Assembly (NCBI RefSeq): GCF_025961835.1
Contig: NZ_JAOQOK010000001.1
Location: 2,046,001 to 2,110,000, forward strand
Direction: 5' to 3'
Source: Sphingobium sp. B2D3C
GTDB taxonomy: Bacteria; Pseudomonadota; Alphaproteobacteria; Sphingomonadales; Sphingomonadaceae
Length of the DNA: 64,000 bases
Shown here: positions 45,332-52,053 of the stretch, piece by piece
How positions within the stretch are numbered: the first letter of the stretch is position 1
How the letters are laid out: each line of letters begins with the position of its first letter
Made by a program: the position numbers and the translations under genes
Notes under the pieces: model-generated
Told to the model about the DNA's origin: nothing
Database searches by the model: none
The model's input: only the letters and a program-made list of their open reading frames with translations

Positions 45332-46342
45332 CTATTGCCAGGCGACGAAGCCATTGGCGGTGCCGGTGCCGGCCTCCGAGCGGTAGCAGGGCTCATAGCC
45401 GACCACGTCGCCGGCCAGATCGGTGTCGAACAGCGCGCCGGCGGCGGCGATCCATGTCTTGAGCTCGGAGGTGCCGGACTGGAGGTGCTTGTCCTCGATG
45501 GCGCAGAGCGTCTCGGCATCGCGATTGCGCAGCGCCTCGAAGAACATGCGGTCGAAATCCTCGTCAATGACGAAGTGGCTCATACCGCCCGAGCCGAACA
45601 CCGCGACACGCAGATCCTGCTTCCAGCTGCGGATCGCCTTGCCGACCTCGCGTCCCAGCTCGAAGCAGCGGCGGGCGGTGGGCTGGTTGGGCGGGAAGAA
45701 GGTGTTGATGAGGATCGGCAGGTTGGGCACGACCGCGTCGCGCATGATCTGGCGATAGATAAAGCCGAGCGAGTGCGGCGCGCCGCTCGACCAATGGCCG
45801 GCGGGCTCGGGCAGCTTCTTGGAGACGGCAAGATCGAAGCCCTTCGGCACCAGCGACTTGCAGACATGCATGCCAAGCTCGGGCTGGCAGGGATAGTCCC
45901 GGCGCTCGGGCGGGCTATGGCCCCACTCGGCCTCGTGAATGCCCGGCGGCATCCGCGCGGCCTGCTCGGGCGTGGCGGGCTGATCCCAGATCGTCTCGCC
46001 GAGATAGACGGTGATCGCGGGCGTCACATCCTCCAGGAACAGCTCGCGCTGGTCATTGCCCATGATGACGGCGACATCGATCTTCGCGGCGGCGAAACGG
46101 TCGGCCATGTCGGTGATCGCGCTCTGGCAGGCGGCCGAGCGGCGCTCGCGCTCCGGCAGCGTGCAGGCCTCACCCAGCTTCTCGTGACTGCGCAGCTTCA
46201 CCAGCTCATCGAAGCTATATTCCGCGCCGCGGAAAGGGTGCTGGCGCTTGAGATCGGCCGCGACGCGCAGGGTCCATTGCTCGGGCGTGGTCGAGAGGGT
46301 CGGCCCGTGCGATGTCCACATTCCCAGCACGATCTCCGCCAT
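45332..46342 (-). CDS. Class III (LigB-type) extradiol ring-cleavage dioxygenase
   Basis: This 336-residue enzyme begins MAEIVLGMWTSHGPTLSTTP, with the first iron-binding His. VAVIMGNDQRELFLEDVTPA, LGMHVCKSLVPKGFDLAVSK and VAVFGSGGMSHFVIDEDFD are typical of the LigB superfamily. It is a single polypeptide of LigZ/DesZ-like size without a LigA-type small subunit. LigZ opens the ring of demethylated dehydrodivanillate; DesZ acts on 3-O-methylgallate. The LigY-type hydrolase in the same operon favours a biaryl substrate. Upstream lies a 24-bp motif shared with the aldehyde dehydrogenase promoter. Confidence 0.8.
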   Translation of the reverse strand: MAEIVLGMWTSHGPTLSTTPEQWTLRVAADLKRQHPFRGAEYSFDELVKLRSHEKLGEACTLPERERRSAACQSAITDMADRFAAAKIDVAVIMGNDQRELFLEDVTPAITVYLGETIWDQPATPEQAARMPPGIHEAEWGHSPPERRDYPCQPELGMHVCKSLVPKGFDLAVSKKLPEPAGHWSSGAPHSLGFIYRQIMRDAVVPNLPILINTFFPPNQPTARRCFELGREVGKAIRSWKQDLRVAVFGSGGMSHFVIDEDFDRMFFEALRNRDAETLCAIEDKHLQSGTSELKTWIAAAGALFDTDLAGDVVGYEPCYRSEAGTGTANGFVAWQ

Positions 46343-46383
46343 GATTCCGCTCCGCTCCCAGATTGTTGCCGCTCGGGCATATA

Positions 46384-46407
46384 ATTGTAGACTCAGTAAA
46401 CAATATC
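46384..46407. promoter_or_regulatory. GATATTGTT...TCTACAA motif (copy 2)
   Basis: Read on the minus strand this 24-mer begins GATATTGTTTACTGAG and ends TCTACAAT. It matches 19 of 24 bases at 35970-35993. It lies about 42 bp upstream of the extradiol dioxygenase start, in the 108-bp gap after the HD-protein gene. Confidence 0.5.
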
Positions 46408-46450
46408 GATGCGGTTAGCAACCGATGGCGGGCGCTTTCGACAAGGCTGT

Positions 46451-47209
46451 TCAGAGAAAGCGCGTCGGCATCATGATGGTGCGCCACATGTGCGCGGAGG
46501 GGCTGTCATCGAAGCCAAGCCCTTCCTCCGGCTGGCGGAAATGGCGGCCGATGATGTCCGTAAACTCTTCGATCTCCACGACGACATTGGGGTCGAAGGC
46601 GTAGAAATCATTGAGCGTGACGAGCCGCGCGCTCATATACCATTTGTGGTTGCGGGCGCGCTGATAGGCGCGGTCGATATGGGGATCGGGCCGGTAATCG
46701 GCGCCGAAGAAGCGGATATAGGCCTCAGGATAGTCATAGCCGACCGATTCATCGGGGTAGAAGCGCACCACCTGATGCTCGCGCACCGCCCAGCTGACTT
46801 CGGGATCGACATAAGGCTCGATCAACTGCGCCGCCCAATAGCCATGATCGGCCCGGATGAAGCCGGTGACGGCGATGTCATGCAGCAGGCAGGCGAGCAC
46901 GATCTTCTCGTCATGCCCGGCATCGCGCGCCAGCTTCGCGCTTTGCAGGACGTGGGCGGACGGACCGAAGCGATGACGGAAGAAATCGACCAAAGTCGGC
47001 TTCTCCGGCATCGGCGGCAGGCGCGGGTCCGGCCCCATCAGGAACGGGAGCCGGCGCGGATTGTCGATGGGCGGGCGCGGCAGGCGCGGATCGACATCGC
47101 CGGACTGGTAGAGCGTGGACTTGATGATGATCGCGTCCAGCGCCTCGCTCATCTCCTCCTCCAGCGCATCGGCATACGCATGGAGGCTGTGCAGATCCGG
47201 CGCACTCAT
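46451..47209 (-). CDS. HD-domain protein
   Basis: This 252-residue protein has an HD domain: HVLQSAKLARDAGHDEKIVL, the HD pair in LACLLHDIAVTGF, and later RADHGYWAAQLIEP and VREHQVVRFYPDE. The spacing of metal-binding residues resembles both HD phosphohydrolases and the HD-fold di-iron oxygenases (PhnZ, myo-inositol oxygenase). Its place in an operon between an MFS transporter (four-base overlap) and a ring-cleavage dioxygenase favours a catabolic enzyme over a nucleotide hydrolase. I cannot choose from sequence alone. Confidence 0.75.
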   Translation of the reverse strand: MSAPDLHSLHAYADALEEEMSEALDAIIIKSTLYQSGDVDPRLPRPPIDNPRRLPFLMGPDPRLPPMPEKPTLVDFFRHRFGPSAHVLQSAKLARDAGHDEKIVLACLLHDIAVTGFIRADHGYWAAQLIEPYVDPEVSWAVREHQVVRFYPDESVGYDYPEAYIRFFGADYRPDPHIDRAYQRARNHKWYMSARLVTLNDFYAFDPNVVVEIEEFTDIIGRHFRQPEEGLGFDDSPSAHMWRTIMMPTRFL

Positions 47210-48546
47210 AGCGCGGCGGAGGGCTTGGCGGTGGCAGACGGCGTTGCCATCCCCGCCCCCTCACCCACGCCGGTCTGCGTCGCCGCCCGCAGCCTGTCCC
47301 GATAGAGCGGCCTCACGAAGGTGAGCAGGAACGCCGCGAAGAACGCCATGGCGGCGAACAGCGCGAAGCCCCAGACATAATGGCCGTTCACATCGTAAAT
47401 ATAGGCGAGCGTCACCGGGCCGATGGACGAGCCGAGCGCGAAGCAGCCGGTGACGATGGGCAGAACCTTGTCCATGTTGCGCGGGCCGAAGACATGCTTG
47501 GCCAGCACCGGCCCCTCGCACACCAGTCCACCATGGGCCAGACCGAGCGCGCAGATGAAGATGATCGCGGTGGAAAGGCTGGAGACCTGGAAGGCCAGCA
47601 GCACCATCGCGGCGATGAGCAGATACCAGGCGGCGATGCCTTTCACCGAATAGACATCGAAGAACTTGCCGGCGATGAACTTGGAGGCGAGGCCGATGGC
47701 CGAGGTGAGCGAGAGCAACCACGCCGCCGTCTCACGCGTCAGGCCGACTTCCTGCACGAAATAGAGCTGCATATTCTGGAACAGGCCCTGATCCACGCCC
47801 GCGATGATCAGCACGCCGACCATGATGCCCCAGAACATCGGCTTGCGCACCAGTTCGGCATAAGTCATCGGAATGTCCGCCGCGCGCGTGGCCGCCGCCA
47901 CCTCGGCGCTGGGCAGCACGCCCTTGGCATTGGCGGTTTCCGGCAGCAGATCTTCTTCCGACGGGTTCTGCTTGACGAACAGGACGAGCGGCACCGAGAC
48001 GGCGAGGATCGACACGCCGATCAGCGCATAGGTCATGCGCCAGCCGATCTCGGGAATGAGCGCGGCAATGACGATGGGAAAGACCACGCCGCCGGCACTC
48101 GACCCGACCAGCGCCAGCGCGCCGGCAAAGCCGACATTGCGCATGAACCAGCGCGCCACCATCAGCTTGATGCAGAGCAGCACGGCGCCCTGACCGAGGC
48201 CGATAAGGAAGCCGGCGAGAAAATAAGTAGCGATGGAGCTGACGTTGAGGAAGGTGAAGAAGCCCAGCGCCTGGATGATCAGCACGGTGAGGAAGACCGG
48301 TTTCAACCCGAAGCGCTGCACCGCCGGCCCGATGACGAGAATGGCGACCAGCGCGCCGGTGAGGCCTTTCCACGCATAGATGCCGGTGGCCTCGGCCCGG
48401 GTCCAGCCGAACTCCGCGATCACCTCATTATAGAGGAGCGACATGGAGTAGGTGGGGCCGCCGAAGGAGAAGAAGAAGATGATGAATCCGGCAGCCACCA
48501 CCCACCAGCCGGGATAGTATTTGCCTGTCGCGGGTGTCGTGGCCAT
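47206..48546 (-). CDS. MFS transporter (aromatic acid/organic anion type)
   Basis: This 446-residue inner-membrane transporter has the 12-helix pattern, beginning YYPGWWVVAAGFIIFFFSFG. Other landmarks are IGLGQGAVLLCIKLMVARWF and the central loop with KQNPSEEDLLPETANAKGVL. The C-terminal tail is cytosolic. It belongs to the MCT/oxalate-formate-like group. A close paralogue is at the window's right edge. In Sphingobium SYK-6 an MFS protein (DdvK) imports dehydrodivanillate, so it may bring in the substrate of this operon. I chose ATG 48546 behind GAGAGGACAGG. Confidence 0.87.
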   Translation of the reverse strand: MATTPATGKYYPGWWVVAAGFIIFFFSFGGPTYSMSLLYNEVIAEFGWTRAEATGIYAWKGLTGALVAILVIGPAVQRFGLKPVFLTVLIIQALGFFTFLNVSSIATYFLAGFLIGLGQGAVLLCIKLMVARWFMRNVGFAGALALVGSSAGGVVFPIVIAALIPEIGWRMTYALIGVSILAVSVPLVLFVKQNPSEEDLLPETANAKGVLPSAEVAAATRAADIPMTYAELVRKPMFWGIMVGVLIIAGVDQGLFQNMQLYFVQEVGLTRETAAWLLSLTSAIGLASKFIAGKFFDVYSVKGIAAWYLLIAAMVLLAFQVSSLSTAIIFICALGLAHGGLVCEGPVLAKHVFGPRNMDKVLPIVTGCFALGSSIGPVTLAYIYDVNGHYVWGFALFAAMAFFAAFLLTFVRPLYRDRLRAATQTGVGEGAGMATPSATAKPSAAL

Positions 48547-48637
48547 CGCCTGTCCTCTCCGTAGCCAGCCTTGCCGATTCATGCTTTTTTTATCGGCTCA
48601 GCTTCCCATGCATCCTATCGACCTGTCAACAACTCCG

Positions 48638-48657
48638 TTGCTTGAAACAACAATATC
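48638..48657. promoter_or_regulatory. GATATTGTTGTTT motif (copy 3)
   Basis: On the minus strand the sequence reads GATATTGTTGTTTCAAGCAA, sharing its first 13 bases with the site at 35970. It lies about 90-110 bp upstream of the MFS start and directly after the SDR stop. Confidence 0.45.
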
Positions 48658-48665
48658 GGGTGCGG

Positions 48666-49394
48666 TCAGCCGCGGCCCAGAAAGGGCATATTGAGCGGCA
48701 ATATGGTGCCATCGACGAAGTTCACATGATCGGGCAGATCGGCCATGGCCAGCACCGCGCGCGCCGCCACATCGGCGCTGATCCGGTCGCGCGGATCGCC
48801 CTCCTGCATGTTCTGCACCAGATTGGTGCCGACAATGCCGGGGTGGAAGATGGACGAGGCAACGCCATGATCGCGCCCATCGATGGCGAGGGAATGGTTC
48901 ATGCCCGCCAGCGCGAACTTGCTCGCGGCATAAGCAATGGTGTTCGGGCGAGGCACCTGCGCGGAGAGGCTGCCGATGTGGATCATTCGCCCCGCCCCCT
49001 GCCCTTTCATGATCCGCAGCGCCTCCCGCGCGCACAGGAAAGCGCCGTTGAGATTGGTGTCGATCACTTCCGACCAGCGCGCGAAGGAGAGTTCATCGGT
49101 CGGGGTGTGATCGGCGATGCCGGCATTGTTGATGAGAATATCGATGCGCCCGAACCGCGCGAGGCCGGCGGCGAACATCTCCTGCACAGCGGCCTCCTGC
49201 GAGACATCGCACTGCACGGCGAGCGCCTGCCCGCCCCGCGCTTCGACCTCTGCCACGAAGGCATCCAGCGGTGCCTTGCGGCGCGCGCCGACGATGAGCG
49301 AGGCCCCGGCTGCGGCAAATTCGGTTGCGATGGCCGCGCCGAGACCGGAGCTGGCGCCGGTGACCAGCGCGACCTTGCCCTTGATGTAACTCAT
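48666..49394 (-). CDS. Short-chain dehydrogenase/reductase
   Basis: This 242-residue classical SDR has the cofactor motif VTGASSGLGAAIA, NNAG, the catalytic Ser in MIHIGSLSAQ and the Tyr-x3-Lys pair in YAASKFALAG. The Asp/Arg pattern after the second strand (VGARRK) suggests NADP(H). Such enzymes may oxidise beta-hydroxyacyl-CoA or reduce ketones. It lies between the ring-cleavage operon and the CoA-dependent operon, separated from the latter by a repeat element, so it may be transcribed with either. Confidence 0.88.
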   Translation of the reverse strand: MSYIKGKVALVTGASSGLGAAIATEFAAAGASLIVGARRKAPLDAFVAEVEARGGQALAVQCDVSQEAAVQEMFAAGLARFGRIDILINNAGIADHTPTDELSFARWSEVIDTNLNGAFLCAREALRIMKGQGAGRMIHIGSLSAQVPRPNTIAYAASKFALAGMNHSLAIDGRDHGVASSIFHPGIVGTNLVQNMQEGDPRDRISADVAARAVLAMADLPDHVNFVDGTILPLNMPFLGRG

Positions 49395-49442
49395 GATGCG
49401 TCCTTCTCCCTTGCGCGCGGCGAATGCACCGGCTTGCCATCT

Positions 49443-49540
49443 CCCTTCGTCATTCCCGCGAACGCGGGAATCCAGCTTGGACCTTGCGTCAAGGCGTAGG
49501 CGCAGAACTGGATTCCCGCGTTCGCGGGAATGACGAAGGG
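49443..49540. repeat. REP-like inverted repeat pair (solo element)
   Basis: Two perfect 33-bp inverted arms (49443-49475 and 49508-49540) surround 32 bp. Each arm contains the near-palindrome ATTCCCGCGAACGCGGGAAT. Closely related arms flank the GIY-YIG remnant at 62654-62918, so this looks like a small non-autonomous copy of the same element. Confidence 0.9.
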
Positions 49541-49642
49541 GTGCTAGCGCGGTGTCAGACCTTCGCTCAAACCTTCGATATCGCCTAGCCTAAGCAGGCG
49601 TCGTCGCTCTGGCCATTCAAAAGAGGATCGCGCGGCGAGATC

Positions 49643-50068
49643 TCAGGCCGGTTCGAACAGCAACAGGTGGCGACCATCGGGCAGCGGGTGCCAATAGGGC
49701 TTCACCGCCAGCCCGGTCTTCAGCTCGGCTTCGCTGCGATGGATGATGTTGCTCATCACATTCACGCCTTCCTCCAGCGTGACCATGGCGACGACATAGG
49801 GCTCCTTGTCGCGGAACGGCGGGCGAGCGCGGCGGACGATGGTGTAGCTGAAGATCGTGCCGCGCCCGGAGACCTCGCGCCATTCCAGATTGTCGCGGCG
49901 GCCGGTGTAGATGCTCGTGGGGCGCGGGTAGAACTGATAGGCGCCGGCCACGCGATCATATTGGATGAGCAGCTTCTTCTCGCGCGTCGCTTCCCAATAG
50001 GGCCGCGAGAAGCTGCGCTCCGGCGGCAGCGGGCGATCGATATCGAGGAGATCGTTGAGATCGGCCAT
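49643..50068 (-). CDS. DUF35/OB-fold protein, partner of the thiolase-like gene
   Basis: This 141-residue protein has the DUF35 layout: an N-terminal helix region (SRPYWEATREKKLLIQYDRV), then a beta-barrel with EWREVSGRGTIFSYTIVRRA and VAMVTLEEGVNVMSNIIH. The rubredoxin-like zinc ribbon Cys found in many DUF35 proteins are absent here. DUF35 proteins bind thiolase-like subunits and are needed for acyl-CoA retro-aldolases such as Ltp2-ChsH2. It starts five bases after the thiolase-like gene, which supports a complex. Confidence 0.85.
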   Translation of the reverse strand: MADLNDLLDIDRPLPPERSFSRPYWEATREKKLLIQYDRVAGAYQFYPRPTSIYTGRRDNLEWREVSGRGTIFSYTIVRRARPPFRDKEPYVVAMVTLEEGVNVMSNIIHRSEAELKTGLAVKPYWHPLPDGRHLLLFEPA

Positions 50069-50073
50069 GCGCC

Positions 50074-51246
50074 TCAGCCCTCCGACGTGAGGATGAGGGC
50101 GGTACTGGTGTTCCAGTTCCGCCCATAGGGAATGCCGCCGATGCCGGTGACGAGCGCATGGCGGCGGTCCTTCACCTGCCGCGCGCCGCCATCGCCAAAA
50201 AGCTGCCGGACCGCCTCGACGAGATTGGTGCCGCCACCCGCCAGACCGCATTGCCCGGCGGAAATCTGGCCGCCGCCGGTGTTGAGCGCCAGATCGCCGG
50301 AGAAGAGGAAATCGGTCTCGTGGATGAACGCCGCGCCCTGCCCGTGCGCGCAAAAGCCGAGCATTTCCAACTGCATCATGATCGCAATGATGAAGTCGTC
50401 ATAAGGATGGAAGGAGCCCATATCGCGCGGGGTGAGCCCGGCCTGCGCGAAGGCCCGTTCCCCCGCCTGCCGGTGGCCGGTGACGGTGGGATCGACAATC
50501 GCCGATGCGGCGCCGAGATTGGTGCGCTCGCCATAGCCGCGCAGCAGCGCACAGCGCGTGAGGCCGCGCTGCTCGGCGCGCTTGCGGCTGGTGACCAGCA
50601 CGCCGCTGGCGCCATCGCACGGCATGACGCAATCGAGCAAACGGATCGGATCGTTGATCATCCGCGACTGCACATAATCCTCGACCGTGATCGGCTTGCG
50701 CAGCTTCTCGCAGGCCTTGTCGTTGCGCAGGGCGTGCTCGCGCTGGGCCACCGCCAGCCTCCCGAGAGCGCGCTCGTCCAGGCCGAACTTGTCATGATAA
50801 TAACGGCTCAACATGCCGAAGGCAGCGGGTGCGCCGAGATAGCCATAAGGCGTGGTCCACTCCGCGCCATAGGAGCGCGGGCGGCCGTTATTCTCGGCCA
50901 CGGCGGTATCGGCGAAAAGGCAGAGGACGGTGGTGCAGAGCCCGGCATCGATAGCGGCGGCGGCGCGCGCCACCGCGCCGACCGGCGAGGAGCCGCCAAT
51001 GTCGACCGTCTGGCAGAAATCCAGCTCCAGTGCGAGTTGATCGGCCGTGGTCTGCGACCAGAAGATGTTGCCAGCGCCGGTGGACGAGGAGGACAGGATC
51101 AGCCCGTCAATCTCGCCCTTCTCGAAGCCGGTCTGCTCCAGAATGCCGTCGAGGATCTCGGCGCCCAGCTCCCAGACATCGACCTCGCTGCGCAGGACGA
51201 TCTTGGTCTCCGCATAGCCGACAATGGCGTTATCGCGCAGCGCCAT
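50074..51246 (-). CDS. Thiolase-like/lipid-transfer protein, probable acyl-CoA retro-aldolase
   Basis: This 390-residue protein has the thiolase fold of the SCP2/Ltp branch. At the usual active-site Cys position it reads TVDIGGSSPVGAV (about residues 80-92), so the nucleophile is missing. The usual GHPxGA motif is GQCGLAGG, so the catalytic His is also changed. Ordinary thiolysis is therefore unlikely. Ltp2-type proteins that lack these residues and pair with DUF35 cleave beta-hydroxyacyl-CoA by retro-aldol reaction. The adjacent DUF35 and enoyl-CoA hydratase genes fit such a step in side-chain shortening. Confidence 0.8.
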   Translation of the reverse strand: MALRDNAIVGYAETKIVLRSEVDVWELGAEILDGILEQTGFEKGEIDGLILSSSSTGAGNIFWSQTTADQLALELDFCQTVDIGGSSPVGAVARAAAAIDAGLCTTVLCLFADTAVAENNGRPRSYGAEWTTPYGYLGAPAAFGMLSRYYHDKFGLDERALGRLAVAQREHALRNDKACEKLRKPITVEDYVQSRMINDPIRLLDCVMPCDGASGVLVTSRKRAEQRGLTRCALLRGYGERTNLGAASAIVDPTVTGHRQAGERAFAQAGLTPRDMGSFHPYDDFIIAIMMQLEMLGFCAHGQGAAFIHETDFLFSGDLALNTGGGQISAGQCGLAGGGTNLVEAVRQLFGDGGARQVKDRRHALVTGIGGIPYGRNWNTSTALILTSEG

Positions 51247-51249
51247 GGT

Positions 51250-52050
51250 TCAGCCTTTCGTCGGGTCGGAGGGCGGCGCGGCGACCTTGTTCTCGCCGCG
51301 CTCGACAAAGGCGCGGATGCGGTCGGTGCCCTCGCTGCTGCGGGCCGATCCGCCGATCAGCCCCTCGAAGAACAGCCCGTCGCTGTGGCTCATGTCGCCG
51401 ATGCGGGGGAGCGCAGCGCACACGGCCCAGTTGGTGTTGGGGGCATTGCTGGCGATGCTGGCCGCCAGTTCCTTCGCCTTGGCCATCGCCTCGCCCTTGG
51501 GCACGACATATTGGCAGAGATTGGCGCGCTCGCCCTCGGCGGCGCTCAGCACGCGGCCGGTGAGCATCATGTCGGCCATGCGGGCATAGCCCATCAAGCC
51601 CTGAATGCGCACGGCGCCGCCGCCACCCACGAAGATGCCGCGCTTGCCTTCCGGCAGGGCGAAGAAGGTGCTCTCGTCGGCGACGCGGACCTGGCAGGCC
51701 GAGGCGATCTCCAGCCCGCCGCCGATGCAGGCGCCCTCCAGCGCGGCGATCCACGGGATCGGCCCGCGCGCGACGAGATCGAGCGGGACCGTCCAGCGGC
51801 CGCGCTCCCAGGGCTTGGGCGGATTGGCGCCACTCATGCGCGAGGCGGCTTCCGCCAGATCCAGCCCGGCCGAGAAATTGCCGCCATGGCCAAAGAGGAT
51901 GCCAACACGCGCTTCCGACGCGGCGCGCTCGAACGCCGCGTGCAGACTCGCCATCACCTCCGTGTTGACCGCATTGCGCTTGGCCGCGCGGTTGATGCCG
52001 ACGATGGCGATCTCGCCATCCAGCTCATAGGTCGCCAGCGTCTCGCTCAT
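51250..52050 (-). CDS. Enoyl-CoA hydratase/isomerase family protein
   Basis: This 266-residue crotonase-family protein has GINRAAKRNAVNTEVMASLH, the oxyanion-hole segment FGHGGNFSAGLDL and the second one AALEGACIGGGLEIASACQV, followed by FALPEGKRGIFVGGGGAVRI. It lacks the HCHL signature of the gene at 28.1 kb. In this operon (CoA ligase, hydratase, thiolase-like, DUF35) it probably adds water to an unsaturated acyl-CoA, giving the substrate for the retro-aldolase. It is four bases from each neighbour. Confidence 0.87.
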   Translation of the reverse strand: MSETLATYELDGEIAIVGINRAAKRNAVNTEVMASLHAAFERAASEARVGILFGHGGNFSAGLDLAEAASRMSGANPPKPWERGRWTVPLDLVARGPIPWIAALEGACIGGGLEIASACQVRVADESTFFALPEGKRGIFVGGGGAVRIQGLMGYARMADMMLTGRVLSAAEGERANLCQYVVPKGEAMAKAKELAASIASNAPNTNWAVCAALPRIGDMSHSDGLFFEGLIGGSARSSEGTDRIRAFVERGENKVAAPPSDPTKG

Positions 52051-52053
52051 GGT

